NCBI RefSeq assembly: GCF_014698505.1
Contig: NZ_JACJTD010000011.1
Location: 62,001-126,000 of the forward strand
Direction of reading: 5' to 3'
DNA length: 64,000 nt
From: Nostoc foliaceum FACHB-393
GTDB lineage: Bacteria; Cyanobacteriota; Cyanobacteriia; Cyanobacteriales; Nostocaceae
The translations under genes and the position numbers were made by a program. The notes under the pieces were generated by a model, which worked only from the letters and a program-made list of their open reading frames with translations, was not told the origin of the DNA and made no database searches. Below, in pieces: positions 26,871 to 37,337 of the stretch; position 1 is the stretch's first letter; each line of letters begins with the position of its first letter.

Positions 26871-28394
26871 ATGCATTTGAAAATTGAAGAAAGCCTAGTT
26901 TCAGAAAAATCTTACACTCGTGCAGACTGGCAAAAAGGATATCAATCTCTCACCCAAGAGTTTGATTATTGGATTGATGATATAGAAGGACAAATTCCCA
27001 GAGAGCTACAAGGTACGCTGTTTAGAAATGGCCCGGGTTTGCTGGATGTGAATGGGCAACCTCTTCATCACCCGTTTGATGGAGATGGGATGATTAGCAG
27101 AATTACCTTTACCAATGGTCGTGCCCATTTTCGCAACCGCTTTGTCCGCACAACTGGCTATTTGGCAGAACAAAAGGCGAAAAAAATCCTCTATCGCGGT
27201 ACTTTTGGTACTCAAAAACGTGGCGGTTGGCTAGCTAATATTTTTGACTTCAAACTGAAAAATATCGCCAATACAAATGTTATCTATTGGGGTGGGAAAC
27301 TGCTTGCGCTGTGGGAAGCGGCTGAAGCATATCGCCTCGATCCTTATACTCTTGAAACATTGGGAAATGAATATTTTAACGGTGTCTTGTCAGCAGGTGA
27401 AGCTTTTGCTGCACATCCCCGCGTGGAAAACAATTGTGGACAAGATGGGGGCGCACCTTGCCTAGTAAATTTCTCAATTAAGCCGGGATTATCTACCACA
27501 ATTACTATTTTTGAGCTAAACCCAGCGGGTGAAATTATCAGACAGCACGCTCATAAGGTTCCAGGTTTCTGTTTTATTCACGATTTTGTCATTACTCCCA
27601 ATTACTGCATCTTCTTTCAAAATCCTGTCACCTTCAATCCCATACCTTTTGCCTTAGGAATCCGTGCGGCGGGAGAATGTATAAAATTTCAGCCAAATCA
27701 GCCAACTCAAATTCTAATTATTCCCCGCTTCCCAAAAGAAGGGCAAGAAGAGATAAAATTTCTGGAAATTCAGTCTGGTTTCGTCTTTCATCACGTCAAT
27801 GCTTTTGAGGTAGGAGAGAAAGTTCTGATTGACTCCATTTGCTATCAATCTTTACCAGAAGTAGAACCCAAGAGTGATTTTCGACAAGTTGATTTTGAGG
27901 CGAATTCACCTGGGCAACTCTGGCGATTTTGTCTGAATCTAAAGGATGGGACAGTCCGGCGAGAATTAATTGATAGCCGCTGTTGTGAATTTCCCAGCAT
28001 ACATCCGGCGAATGTGGGACGCCCTTATCGATATCTATATATAGGTGCGGCTCATGTAGAGACTGGTAATGCTCCCTTACAAGCATTGCTGAAAATTGAT
28101 TTAGAGTCTGGAGAAAGACAATTTTGGAGTGCTGCACCCCGTGGTTTTGTCGGTGAACCGATTTTTGTCCCGCGCCCAGGTTCGAAAAAGGAAGATGATG
28201 GTTGGGTATTAGCTCTGATTTATGATGCTGCTCATCATCGGTCAGATGTGATAATTTTGGATGCCAATGATTTCTCTAAAGGAATGATGTCTGACGACAA
28301 GTCGCTTCGCGCCTACGCGCGGCTACATCTGAAGCATCATATCCCTTATGGTCTGCATGGAAGCTTTACTTCTGAGATTTTTATGGAAATTTGA
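26871..28394 (+). CDS. Carotenoid cleavage oxygenase (RPE65/CCD family)
   Basis: The 507-residue protein is a non-haem iron carotenoid or apocarotenoid oxygenase that cleaves double bonds of carotenoids. The fold markers are GTLFRNGPGLLDVNG and FDGDGMI. Four candidate iron-binding His are present in the usual order: FAAHPR, FCFIHDF, FVFHHVNAF and YGLHGSF. No signal peptide is present. Just before the last His, SDDKSLRAYARLHLKHHIPY is longer than expected, and the DNA there (28288-28325) looks like a GC-rich repeat insertion. It may be co-expressed with the BT1 transporter. Its stop is four bases from that of the convergent kdpD. Confidence 0.93.
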   Translation: MHLKIEESLVSEKSYTRADWQKGYQSLTQEFDYWIDDIEGQIPRELQGTLFRNGPGLLDVNGQPLHHPFDGDGMISRITFTNGRAHFRNRFVRTTGYLAEQKAKKILYRGTFGTQKRGGWLANIFDFKLKNIANTNVIYWGGKLLALWEAAEAYRLDPYTLETLGNEYFNGVLSAGEAFAAHPRVENNCGQDGGAPCLVNFSIKPGLSTTITIFELNPAGEIIRQHAHKVPGFCFIHDFVITPNYCIFFQNPVTFNPIPFALGIRAAGECIKFQPNQPTQILIIPRFPKEGQEEIKFLEIQSGFVFHHVNAFEVGEKVLIDSICYQSLPEVEPKSDFRQVDFEANSPGQLWRFCLNLKDGTVRRELIDSRCCEFPSIHPANVGRPYRYLYIGAAHVETGNAPLQALLKIDLESGERQFWSAAPRGFVGEPIFVPRPGSKKEDDGWVLALIYDAAHHRSDVIILDANDFSKGMMSDDKSLRAYARLHLKHHIPYGLHGSFTSEIFMEI

Positions 28395-28398
28395 TCTC

Positions 28399-29577
28399 TT
28401 ATTTAGCTGAAACCATTTTTTCGCTGGCAATGATATGCAAATCAATATTTTTGAGCAAGCGCACTAATTTTTGCGTCAAAGATCCTTTGAGGAGCATTTG
28501 CCAGCGTGATCGCTGACTCTCTCCAATTACAATTTGGGTGATCCGATATTTCTCGGCGACTTCAGCGATCGCATTGGCGATGTTACTGTTGGTAACACGA
28601 ATAAAAGTACCTTCAAATTCCTTACAGAGTTTCTCACAAGTGTGGATGTGTAAGCTTTCCTCTTTGGTGAGGAAGCGTTCTGGATCGGCAACGAACAAGG
28701 TATAAAGTGGGGCGTTCATATAGTTAGCTAGCCTCGCACCCCGACGTAAAAGTTGCACTGAGTTGGGATAAGTGGATACACACACTAAAACCCGCTCGTG
28801 AATATTACAAAATTGGCCGTTGGGGGTAGTAGCGTTCGCAAAGCGTGCGCGAAGCGCAATCGCATTTTCTTCCACGTTGTCTGCTACTTCCCGCAAAGCC
28901 AATTCCCGTAAAGCAATCAGGTTACGGCGTTGGAAAAAATTATCGAGGGATTGTTGGATTTTTTGCGGTGCGTAAATCTTGCCTTCTAATAACCGTTCTT
29001 GCAAGGTTTCCGGTGTAACATCTACCACCACTATTTCATCTGCTTCATCCATAACCCTGTCAGGAACTCGCTCACGGACTACTACCCCAGTAATTCTGGC
29101 TACTAGATCATTGAGACTTTCCAAATGTTGCACATTCATTGTGGAGTAGACATCAATACCTGCTGCCAAAACTACTTCTACATCTTCGTAGCGTTTTTCG
29201 CGTGGGGAACCAGGGACATTAGTATGGGCAAGTTCATCGATTAAAACTAATTGGGGCGATCGCTTTAAAATAGCATCTGTATCCATATCCGCTAGCATCA
29301 ACTCACCCCGATGATATTGTTTGCGGGGTATGATCTCCAGTCCCTCTGCCTTTTCAGCTGTCTCCTTGCGTCCGTGGGTTTCCAAAAGCCCAACGACGAC
29401 ATCAATTCCTTCCTGTTTAAGCGCGTGTCCCTCTTCCAGCATCCGATAGGTTTTGCCTACCCCAGGAGCCATGCCAATAAATATCTTATGCTTCCCCCGC
29501 CGTCGTGCCGGATAAAGTGAGTAACTTGCAGAGTTTAAAGAAGTGCCAACTGAACCAGCATTACTATTATCTGACAT
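28399..29577 (-). CDS. kdpD: Truncated KdpD (N-terminal KdpD and Usp domains only)
   Basis: At 392 residues this corresponds to only the N-terminal cytoplasmic part of KdpD (about 900 in E. coli). Residues 30-235 are the KdpD nucleotide-binding domain: Walker A GMAPGVGKTY, LLETHGRKET, and LVLIDELAHTNVPGSPR. Residues 250-388 are a universal-stress-type domain (VLVCVSTYPNSVQLLRRGAR, QIVIGESQRSRWQ). The transmembrane and histidine kinase parts are absent. Anabaena kdp operons are known to encode such short KdpD forms. A GC-rich repeat (28831-28857) adds about nine residues (LRARFANAT) in frame. It ends the kdpABGCD operon. Confidence 0.93.
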   Translation of the reverse strand: MSDNSNAGSVGTSLNSASYSLYPARRRGKHKIFIGMAPGVGKTYRMLEEGHALKQEGIDVVVGLLETHGRKETAEKAEGLEIIPRKQYHRGELMLADMDTDAILKRSPQLVLIDELAHTNVPGSPREKRYEDVEVVLAAGIDVYSTMNVQHLESLNDLVARITGVVVRERVPDRVMDEADEIVVVDVTPETLQERLLEGKIYAPQKIQQSLDNFFQRRNLIALRELALREVADNVEENAIALRARFANATTPNGQFCNIHERVLVCVSTYPNSVQLLRRGARLANYMNAPLYTLFVADPERFLTKEESLHIHTCEKLCKEFEGTFIRVTNSNIANAIAEVAEKYRITQIVIGESQRSRWQMLLKGSLTQKLVRLLKNIDLHIIASEKMVSAK

Positions 29578-29649
29578 TTCATTCTTTTTACCTGTATAGC
29601 AATTCTATTTCATGGAAAAACGGCTCTTTAGCAATGCCCAATGCCAAGT

Positions 29650-30252
29650 TTATTGATTTTGCTGACGATTAATATCTTGCAAGTCAAGAGCATAATTCAA
29701 TCGCAGAACATTCACTCCCGGCTCGCCAAAAATCCATAAAAATCTGCCATCAGTATATTTATTAATTAAACGTAGGATCTCATCTTCTTTGACTCCACGC
29801 GCACCAGCAACTCGCGCCAATTGCTGCCGTGCCGCTTTGAAGGAAATATGCGGGTCTAACCCTGAAGCTGAAGTATAAATTATATCGGCGATTGGTTGAA
29901 GATTTTCGTCTCGCAACTGATTTGCCTGTTCTAGAATTCGCGTCAGTAGTTCTGGATTGCTTGCAGCGAGATTGCTGGCTCCAGATATGCCAGTTGGCTT
30001 GGCTTTTTTGCCTTGGCTATATCTAACAGTACTGGGACGAGGATGGAAATATCCCTCAGATGTGAACACCTGACCAATCAAAGCCGAACCAATTGGTTCA
30101 TTATTTAGATTCAGCATAATGCTGCCATTAGCTTGATAGGGCAAAAATACTTGACCTACTACAAGGATTATCAGAGGATAAATGATTGCAGTCAACAACC
30201 AAAGCATTAGAGTTATGAAAATTGCTCTGATGGTTTCTCGAATAATAGTCAT
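29650..30252 (-). CDS. kdpC: Potassium-transporting ATPase subunit C
   Basis: The 200-residue KdpC has one N-terminal transmembrane helix (IFITLMLWLLTAIIYPLIIL) and the conserved periplasmic region: GSALIGQVFTSEGYFHPRPS, SGASNLAASNPEL, YTSASGLDPHIS and RGVKEDEILRLIN. KdpC assists potassium binding and assembly of the Kdp complex. It lies 72 bases after kdpG and 72 bases before kdpD, all in one direction. Confidence 0.96.
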   Translation of the reverse strand: MTIIRETIRAIFITLMLWLLTAIIYPLIILVVGQVFLPYQANGSIMLNLNNEPIGSALIGQVFTSEGYFHPRPSTVRYSQGKKAKPTGISGASNLAASNPELLTRILEQANQLRDENLQPIADIIYTSASGLDPHISFKAARQQLARVAGARGVKEDEILRLINKYTDGRFLWIFGEPGVNVLRLNYALDLQDINRQQNQ

Positions 30253-30324
30253 AAAAAGTTTTCCAATTGCTATTCAAATTTAATTTTTAAGTTTTAATTT
30301 TAATTATTTTACCCAAGTAGAACA

Positions 30325-30504
30325 TCATTCAAAGATGCTGTCAGCAACAGCATAAACAACTGGGGTAATTATCACATTCAAGCACAGCAGGATAAAAATA
30401 GCGAGTGTTAGGTGTTGTTTACGCCATTGTGGGCAAACAAAGGATATCGACTGCATCAAATTTATCGGCAGAAATTTTTCCCAAATATTAACCTGTTTAT
30501 TCAT
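30325..30504 (-). CDS. kdpG: Small Kdp membrane subunit KdpG/KdpF-like
   Basis: A 59-codon frame between kdpB and kdpC encodes MNKQVNIWEKFLPINLMQSI, a basic stretch (PQWRKQH) and one transmembrane helix (LTLAIFILLCLNVIITPVV). Position and size match kdpG described in Anabaena kdp operons, which takes the place of the small stabilising subunit KdpF. The stop TGA is at 30325-30327. The ribosome site is weak (AAAGGGAAC about 15 bases upstream). Confidence 0.8.
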   Translation of the reverse strand: MNKQVNIWEKFLPINLMQSISFVCPQWRKQHLTLAIFILLCLNVIITPVVYAVADSIFE

Positions 30505-30620
30505 ATTTTTCTTGTTCCCTTTATGAACAGGTAAAAGTAAAGCTAAAAAAGCTAAAAATGTTTATTATTTTACTTTTATCAAGATGCGATCGTTTGGCGG
30601 TGTCTCTATTTTTGCTGTCC

Positions 30621-32726
30621 TTAAGCCAAGCCCACAACTGTAATCAGCATATCTATCAACTTAATAGCGATAAACGGCGCAATTAGCCCACCTAAGCCAA
30701 AAATTAAAATATTGCGTTGGAGTAACTGATTAGCTGTCAGCGGTCTAAACCGCACACCCTTCAATGCCAAGGGAATCAAAGCGGGAATAATCAAAGCATT
30801 ATAAATCAGCGCTGATAAGACAGCAGAATTAGGGCTAGTCAAATTCATAATATTCAAGCTTTGCAGGTTAGCAGCGACAAATATCACTGGGATAATTGCA
30901 AAGTATTTAGCAATATCATTAGCAATTGAAAATGTCATCAATGCCCCACGAGTAATTAGCAGTTGTTTGCCAATGCTAATAATATCGATCAGCTTTGTAG
31001 GATCGGAGTCTAAATCGACCATGTTGGCAGCTTCTTTTGCAGCTTGCGTTCCTGTATTCATCGCAACGCCGACGTTAGCTTGGGCCAATGCTGGAGCATC
31101 GTTAGTTCCATCTCCCGTCATGGCGACTAGTTTGCCTGCTGCTTGTTCCTTTTTAATGACGCTGATTTTGTCTTCTGGTGTGGCTTCAGCAATGAAGTCA
31201 TCCACCCCAGCTTCTTTGGCAATGACAGAAGCTGTAATCCGGTTATCTCCAGTTAGCATGATGGTACGCACTCCCATTCGTCGCAGTTGCTCAAAGCGAT
31301 CGCGGATGCCAGGTTTAACTATATCTTTGAGATAAACAATCCCATAGATTTCGTTATCTAGACTGACTGCTAGGGGTGTACCTCCCAGGCGAGAAACTCG
31401 TTCGTAGGCAGCATCCAATTCTGGCATATCGCGTCCGTTACGGGAACGGACAAATCCTTTAATGGCTTCTACTGCTCCCTTCCTGGCCTCATACCCACCA
31501 GGCAAGTTAGTACCACTCATGCATGTTTTTGCAGAAAAATCAATTCCTTCTGCCTGACTGGAGTCAAAATCAAACCGTGCACCTAAATTTTCTGCCAGTC
31601 GGACAATGGATTTACCTTCTGGTGTATTGTCAAAGACACTAGCCGCCCACGCAACATTAGCAATTTCTGACATTGAATGACCGTTGATGGGAATAAACTC
31701 TTCCGCCAAACGGTTGCCAAGGGTAATTGTACCTGTCTTGTCGAGAACTAAAGTGTTGACATCACCACAGGCTTCGACTGCTCGTCCTGAGGTGGCAATG
31801 ACATTAAATTGGGCAACTCTATCCATACCAGCAATGCCGATGGTACTTAGTAAGCCGCCAATGGTGGTAGGAATTAATGCTACTAATAGGGCAATTAAAA
31901 TTGGCACGCTGACCGGACTGTTGACATAGTAGGCAAGTGCGGGCAAGGTTACCACAACTAACAAAAACACTAGGCTTAGAACTGCCAGCAATACTGTCAG
32001 GGCAATTTCACTGGGTGTTTTGCTACGTTCTGCCCCTTCCAGCAAGGCAATCATCCGGTCAATAAAACCTTTGCCTGGGTCAGTAGTGATGCGGATAATT
32101 AATTCATCTGAGATAATCCGCGTCCCACCAGTCACAGAACTAGAAACGTCGGAGCCTGATTCTTTTAATACTGGTGCCGATTCTCCAGTAATTGCCGATT
32201 CATCTACTGAGGCGATACCCATGATTACTTCGCCATCGGCAGGAATAATATCGCCAGCAACGACGTAGATAGTATCACCCTGTTTAAGGGTGGTGGATGA
32301 AACTTCATTAATTGTGCCGTCAGCAGCAAGTTTTTTAGCGATCGCCTCTGATTTCGTTAATCGCAAGGCATCGGCTTGAGCTTTACCTCGCCCTTCTGCT
32401 ACCGCTTCGGCAAAATTGGCAAACCAAACTGTAAAGAATAAAATCCCCGACAGCAAGCCGTTGAAAAGTTGTGGGTTCTTTTGAAGGGCTGGGCCAAATA
32501 GGTTGGGATCAATTGTTAGCAATAGGGTGATGATTGTCCCCACCCAAACCACAAACATTACTGGATTTTTGATTGCATACTTAGGGTTGAGCTTGACAAA
32601 AGCATCTCTTATTGCCCTTAAGTACAGCCACTTATTACTTGTCCTGGCCTTTTTACGTGCTTGGCGGCGATCGCCAGGACGAGAATTTGGCCGTCTAGCT
32701 TTGAAGTTAGTTGCCACTTGATTCAT
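30621..32726 (-). CDS. kdpB: Potassium-transporting P-type ATPase subunit B
   Basis: The 701-residue catalytic subunit has the P-type ATPase signatures ITGESAPV, phosphorylation site [19 protein letters not shown] in the nucleotide domain, [10 protein letters not shown] and hinge [18 protein letters not shown]. There are about seven membrane helices. It hydrolyses ATP to drive high-affinity potassium uptake through KdpA. The N-terminal 30 residues are basic ([13 protein letters not shown]). Unusually, 214 bases holding two kinds of repeat separate it from kdpA. Confidence 0.97.
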   Translation of the reverse strand: MNQVATNFKARRPNSRPGDRRQARKKARTSNKWLYLRAIRDAFVKLNPKYAIKNPVMFVVWVGTIITLLLTIDPNLFGPALQKNPQLFNGLLSGILFFTVWFANFAEAVAEGRGKAQADALRLTKSEAIAKKLAADGTINEVSSTTLKQGDTIYVVAGDIIPADGEVIMGIASVDESAITGESAPVLKESGSDVSSSVTGGTRIISDELIIRITTDPGKGFIDRMIALLEGAERSKTPSEIALTVLLAVLSLVFLLVVVTLPALAYYVNSPVSVPILIALLVALIPTTIGGLLSTIGIAGMDRVAQFNVIATSGRAVEACGDVNTLVLDKTGTITLGNRLAEEFIPINGHSMSEIANVAWAASVFDNTPEGKSIVRLAENLGARFDFDSSQAEGIDFSAKTCMSGTNLPGGYEARKGAVEAIKGFVRSRNGRDMPELDAAYERVSRLGGTPLAVSLDNEIYGIVYLKDIVKPGIRDRFEQLRRMGVRTIMLTGDNRITASVIAKEAGVDDFIAEATPEDKISVIKKEQAAGKLVAMTGDGTNDAPALAQANVGVAMNTGTQAAKEAANMVDLDSDPTKLIDIISIGKQLLITRGALMTFSIANDIAKYFAIIPVIFVAANLQSLNIMNLTSPNSAVLSALIYNALIIPALIPLALKGVRFRPLTANQLLQRNILIFGLGGLIAPFIAIKLIDMLITVVGLA

Positions 32727-32732
32727 GAATAA

Positions 32733-32780
32733 AGTTAGGAGTTAGGAGTTAGAAGTTAGGAGTTAGAAGTTAGGAGTTAT
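32733..32780. repeat. Tandem GTTAGGA/GTTAGAA heptamers between kdpA and kdpB
   Basis: About six heptamers of GTTAGGA or GTTAGAA type run in tandem immediately upstream of kdpB, where its ribosome site and part of its leader should lie. Confidence 0.85.
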
Positions 32781-32810
32781 TAGGAACTTCCAATAAAAAA
32801 ATATCCAACC

Positions 32811-32876
32811 TGTAAGGTGGGTTAATAAGGCATTTTCATCAGACGGTGCGTTACGCGATCGCTAATACACCCTACG
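32811..32876. repeat. MITE-like palindromic repeat between kdpA and kdpB
   Basis: It begins TGTAAGGTGGGTTAATAAGG and ends TAATACACCCTACG, with GGTGCGTTACGCG inside. It is related to the element at 46964-47047. Confidence 0.7.
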
Positions 32877-32940
32877 AAACCAGATAATTTATTTATTTTT
32901 TGGTATTCTCTTAATTCCAGACTTATAACTCATAAATTTT

Positions 32941-34641
32941 CTAACTGCCAGATGCTAGTTTCAAACCCTCAGCTATGGGGCCTAAAGCTAGAACGGGAAA
33001 GAAAGTCAATACTCCCAAAACCAGTGTCACTCCAGCAGTGATCCCAATAAATACTAGAGAATCAGTTCTCAGCGTAGCAGGGGTTTCAGGGACTGGTTGT
33101 TTGCGAGACATCCCGTCAGCTAAGAGCAGGATGGCAATTATCGGAATGTAGCGTCCTCCGATTAAGCTAACTATTGTACTCAAGTTCCACCACAGGGTGT
33201 TATCTCTCAACCCCTCTAAGCCGGAGCCATTATTTGCTGCTGCTGAGGCGTATTCATAAACTACTTGGGAAATACCGTGATAGCCAGAGTTGCTAATTCC
33301 AGATAGGGAGATGGGATAAGCCAAGGCGATCGCACTGGGAATCAAAACTAGAATTGGGTGAATCAGCAGCACCACGCTGGCGAGGACGATTTCCCGCTTT
33401 TCAATTTTGCGTCCTAAAAACTCTGGGGTGCGTCCTGCCATTAGTCCAGTTAGAAACACTGTGAGAATTAGGTAAATAAATAAGTAAGCTGTTCCAGTTC
33501 CTTGACCGCCCCAGATAACCTGGATAAATAAGTTGAAGAGAGTCGAAAATATTCCTTGCGGCATCAAAGAATCGTGCATCCCATTCACCGCACCAGACAT
33601 AGTAGCGGTAGTCATAACTGCCCAAAATGCAGTTTGTGCCCAGCCAAATCGAAGTTCTTTACCCTCTAAATTGGGCTGTTCTAATCCAAAGGCGTTATTA
33701 ACCAGAGGATTACCTTGTAGTTCTCCTACGGCTGTCACTCCCACCAGAACTACAAAAATCACAAACACCATCCAAAAAAGTAGCCAAGCTTGTTTGATGT
33801 TGTTAACAAATATACCGTAAGTGTAAATTAAGGCTGCTGGTATAGAAATCATGGCGATCATTTCTATCAAATTAGAAGCGCCATTAGGATTTTCAAAGGG
33901 GTGAGCTGAGTTTACGCTAAAGAAACCACCGCCGTTCTCGCCCAAAAGTTTGATCATTTCAAAGGATGCCACTGGGCCTCTGGCAAGATATTGCATCCCG
34001 CCTTCTAAGGTTCTCACATCCAGAGTGTTAGCTAATGTTTGTGGTACACCTGCTACAAGCAAGGCGATCGCTCCAATAATAGAAATCGGCAGCAATATTC
34101 GCGTAATTCCACGGACAAGATCGACGTAAAAGTTTCCCAGCTTTCTACCCGACAACCCGCGAATAAAGGCAATTCCCACAGCTAAACCGGTGGCCGCGGA
34201 GGTGAACATCAAAAAGCCTAAAGCTGCTACCTGACTAAAATAGCTTAAGGTTGTCTCACTAGCATAATGTTGCTGGTCGGTATTTGTCACAAATGAAATG
34301 GTTGTGTGCAGTAATACATCCCAACTGGGTGCACCGAAGCCATTAGGATTCCAGGGTAAGACTCTCTGAAAATATAATAGTAAATATACTGAAATACCCA
34401 TGATGAGGTTGCTGTACAGTACAGATCGGATATACTGCGAACCCGTCATATCATCCTTCCTCCGAACACCCGCTAGTACGTACATACTTCGCTCTATGGG
34501 GTTCATTAAAAAATCAAGCAGTGTTCTTTCTCCCAAGAAGACACGTGCTATATATCTACCGAGTAGTGGAGTAATTGCTATGACAATACATAGCGTTAAG
34601 CCAATTTGCAAAAAACCTTGTCCCATATATTTCGCGATCAA
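32941..34641 (-). CDS. kdpA: Potassium-transporting ATPase subunit A
   Basis: The 566-residue channel-like subunit has about ten membrane helices and the four selectivity-filter regions: [48 protein letters not shown] and [14 protein letters not shown]. It binds and passes potassium in the Kdp complex. It is the first gene of the operon, so the operon promoter should lie in 34642-35193, shared with the divergent histidine kinase. Confidence 0.97.
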   Translation of the reverse strand: MIAKYMGQGFLQIGLTLCIVIAITPLLGRYIARVFLGERTLLDFLMNPIERSMYVLAGVRRKDDMTGSQYIRSVLYSNLIMGISVYLLLYFQRVLPWNPNGFGAPSWDVLLHTTISFVTNTDQQHYASETTLSYFSQVAALGFLMFTSAATGLAVGIAFIRGLSGRKLGNFYVDLVRGITRILLPISIIGAIALLVAGVPQTLANTLDVRTLEGGMQYLARGPVASFEMIKLLGENGGGFFSVNSAHPFENPNGASNLIEMIAMISIPAALIYTYGIFVNNIKQAWLLFWMVFVIFVVLVGVTAVGELQGNPLVNNAFGLEQPNLEGKELRFGWAQTAFWAVMTTATMSGAVNGMHDSLMPQGIFSTLFNLFIQVIWGGQGTGTAYLFIYLILTVFLTGLMAGRTPEFLGRKIEKREIVLASVVLLIHPILVLIPSAIALAYPISLSGISNSGYHGISQVVYEYASAAANNGSGLEGLRDNTLWWNLSTIVSLIGGRYIPIIAILLLADGMSRKQPVPETPATLRTDSLVFIGITAGVTLVLGVLTFFPVLALGPIAEGLKLASGS

Positions 34642-35193
34642 TTAAATTTAAGTGCTAGCCAGCAAATTCTGAGAAATAACAGATTATAACTGTTGGTATA
34701 TATGATTCAGAGCTATTTGGCGATATCTCATATCACCACAATTCTTTAATCTGGATTTACTATTTTTAGTTATTACTATTTTTCAGATACTTGTTAAAGT
34801 ATCTGTTAAGAATCTTTAAATTTTACGTTTATTTCTCTATCTCGCTAGTTAGTATTACTTGTTTATACAATACATTCTCGAAGTTCGCTACTTTCAAAGA
34901 ATATAAATATTCAAGAGGATTTTATTAAAGGGATTAGGCATCAGGGATTGGGAAGATTGTGGTAAATACCCCGCCCCTTATGGGCAACTACGCAGTCTCT
35001 AATCCTCAATCCCCAGGTCTCAGTCCCCTTTATTGCATCTGGACAATCATAATTTTCGGTTTAGTTCTCAAGTTGAGATTTGCAGATATAGTTTGCAGAT
35101 AAATCATAATCGCTGAATTAAATAGTTGTAAAGATTGTATGATAACGATTTTTTAATAAATCAAAAATGACAATGTTAAGTTGATTATTGACT
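34642..35193. other. Divergent promoter region between kdpA and the histidine kinase
   Basis: AT-rich 552 bases between divergent starts. A repeat-like insertion (GCATCAGGGATTGGGAAGAT) with an inverted partner (CTAATCCTCAATCCCCAGGT) occupies about 34938-35020. No operator could be assigned by eye. Confidence 0.5.
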
Positions 35194-36270
35194 ATGAAAG
35201 AAGCTATAAATAAGCATGGAAAGACATATGGGCTAATAGCGATCGCCTTTGCTCTCGTCATAAGCTTAGAATATTTGACACCACCTGAGTACGTATTTGG
35301 CTACCTCTACACAGGAATGATTTTTTTAGCAGATTCTCGATTGAATCGGCGAGCAGTGTTGGGGATCACTCTTGTAGCTACAGGATTAACATTGTTGAAT
35401 TTGTTTGTTCCGGGAGGAGAAATAATTGATCCCCCAACGTTGGCAAATAGATTGATTGCAGTGTTGGCGTTGATGGTAACGGGTTGGTTAAGTGACCGCA
35501 ACCACCGCAATGAAGAAGCGATCGCTTATACTCAAGCACAATTACGCTCCCAAGAACAACTAGCTACCATGCGTGAAGATTTTGTTTCTACCCTGACTCA
35601 TGACTTGAAAACTCCCTTATTAGGAGCAATTGAAACGCTGAAATATTTTCAAAATGAGCAATTTGGTGGAATCACGCCAATGCAAGCAAAAGTTTTACAA
35701 ACAATGGCTCGTAGTCATCGGAGTACACTGCAATTAGTTCAAACTCTTTTAGATGTATACCGCAATGATGCTGAAGGGCTGAAACTACAGATATCACCAG
35801 TTAACTTGGTAACTGTGGCAGAGGAGATTATAGCTACCCTGACTGAACTAGCAAGAACACGTCAGGTTTATATTTCTCTGCACTACGGCGAATCAGATTT
35901 TCGTAGCTTTCTTTGGGTAAATGGCGATTCTTTGCAACTTGGACGAGTTTTTACTAATCTCCTAAGTAATGGCATTAACCATAGCCCTCGTGGCGGTAAG
36001 GTAGAAGTAGTACTTGAAGGTTATTCTAGCGATCAAGTAGTAAAAATACTCGATACTGGTTCCGGCTTTACCGAAGAAGAGTTACCCCACTTATTTGAGA
36101 GGTTTTATCAAGGACATAGCGATCGCCACGTCTCAGGATCTGGACTTGGACTTTATTTGACCAGGCAAATTATTGCTGCTCATGGAGGTACAATTTGGGC
36201 AGAGAATCGCTCACCACGGGGCGCACTGTTTGGTTTCCGACTCCCAGCTTGTCCACCACCGGGGAGATGA
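35194..36270 (+). CDS. Membrane sensor histidine kinase
   Basis: The 358-residue kinase has about three N-terminal membrane helices (residues 10-105, including LIAIAFALVISLEYL and AVLGITLVATGLTLL) with little extracellular loop. A HisKA domain (TLTHDLKTPLLGAIETL, His about residue 137) and an HATPase_c domain follow, with N-box NLLSNGINHSPRGG, DTGSGF and GSGLGLYL. ATG at 35194 is preferred over TTG at 35188. It is divergent from kdpA and followed by a response regulator 71 bases later. A link to kdp control is only inferred. Confidence 0.92.
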   Translation: MKEAINKHGKTYGLIAIAFALVISLEYLTPPEYVFGYLYTGMIFLADSRLNRRAVLGITLVATGLTLLNLFVPGGEIIDPPTLANRLIAVLALMVTGWLSDRNHRNEEAIAYTQAQLRSQEQLATMREDFVSTLTHDLKTPLLGAIETLKYFQNEQFGGITPMQAKVLQTMARSHRSTLQLVQTLLDVYRNDAEGLKLQISPVNLVTVAEEIIATLTELARTRQVYISLHYGESDFRSFLWVNGDSLQLGRVFTNLLSNGINHSPRGGKVEVVLEGYSSDQVVKILDTGSGFTEEELPHLFERFYQGHSDRHVSGSGLGLYLTRQIIAAHGGTIWAENRSPRGALFGFRLPACPPPGR

Positions 36271-36341
36271 GAGGGGAAGCATGGGAGATAAGGAGGATAA
36301 GGGAGACAAGGATAATACCCATAACCAATGCCCCATGAAAA

Positions 36342-37016
36342 ATGACAAAAATCTTACTTGTTGAAGATGATGAATTATTTCGGCTTGGTCTGCGGATGCG
36401 GTTGCAACAAGAAACTACTTTGGAGATTGTCGCAGAAGCAGAAGACGGGGAACAAGCTGTAGAATTAGCAAATCGCTATCCGCTGGATTTGGTCTTGCTG
36501 GATATAGGTTTACCGGGAATTGGCGGCATTGAAGCTTGTCGCCAAATCAAGCAGAAGCACCCAAATTTACCAATTCTCGTTTTAACGTCTCGTTCTGAAA
36601 AACCCATAATTTCGCGGTTAATAGCCGCCGGGGCGCAAGGTTACTGCCTCAAAGGTATTCCTGCTGAGTCTCTGATATTGGCAGTACGATCGGTTGCTGC
36701 GGGGGCTTCCTGGTGGGATCAAACGGCAACAACAGAAATTAGAGCCGCTTTTGAAGGTAATTCTACGGCAGTGCAGCCAGCAAAAACTAAGGAAAACTTA
36801 GAAAATCCCCTAACGAAGCGGGAGCAAGAAATTTTGGCCTTGGTAGCAGTGGGCAAAAGCAATCAAGAAATTGCTGAGATTCTCTACATTGCCCCTGGTA
36901 CAGTGCGGGTTCATGTCCATGCGATTTTGCAGAAACTAGAAGTACGCGATCGCACTCAAGCCGCAGTTTTAGCTATCCAAAAAGGAATGGTAGCGCCAGA
37001 ATTATTGATTCATTAG
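36342..37016 (+). CDS. NarL/LuxR-type response regulator
   Basis: The 224-residue protein has an N-terminal receiver (ILLVEDDELFRLGLRMRL, phospho-acceptor Asp in LVLLDIGLPG, LVLTSRSEK, conserved Lys in GYCLKGIPAES). A LuxR-type HTH domain is at residues 155-215 (LTKREQEILALVAVGKSNQE, APGTVRVHVHAIL). It is the likely partner of the preceding kinase. It is not of the OmpR/KdpE class. The spacer before it holds purine-rich low-complexity DNA (GGAGATAAGGAGGATAAGGG). Confidence 0.94.
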   Translation: MTKILLVEDDELFRLGLRMRLQQETTLEIVAEAEDGEQAVELANRYPLDLVLLDIGLPGIGGIEACRQIKQKHPNLPILVLTSRSEKPIISRLIAAGAQGYCLKGIPAESLILAVRSVAAGASWWDQTATTEIRAAFEGNSTAVQPAKTKENLENPLTKREQEILALVAVGKSNQEIAEILYIAPGTVRVHVHAILQKLEVRDRTQAAVLAIQKGMVAPELLIH

Positions 37017-37337
37017 ATTCATTCACATCGGGCGACTGATTTAAGTGTAAATACAGTGGTGTTTTTACTTGGAAGGGTATAAATTTCTTTTCATAAATAA
37101 AAGCGATCGCTAAAATATAGCTTAGTTTTTCTAGCCTGTATTTAGTTATAAACGATTAAAAATATTGCGGTTTTACCCCAATAAATAATAGGTTTTCTTG
37201 CCTATCCAATTTGATGATGGAAGCGAATATCTAGCCATTCGCTTCCTATTTAGTGCTGTGTAATCAAAGCTATCAATCAATGTAAACCCTTTGAACTAAA
37301 AAGCATCTTATTCAATGCAGAGTTTTATAAAAGAATA
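37017..37337. promoter_or_regulatory. Intergenic leader with duplicated hairpin element
   Basis: AT-rich. At 37220-37245 GAAGCGAAT and ATTCGCTTC form a perfect 9-bp hairpin, followed by CTATTTAGTGCTGTGT up to about 37261. The same downstream block precedes the 1237-residue surface protein gene at 38376-38397. Confidence 0.55.
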
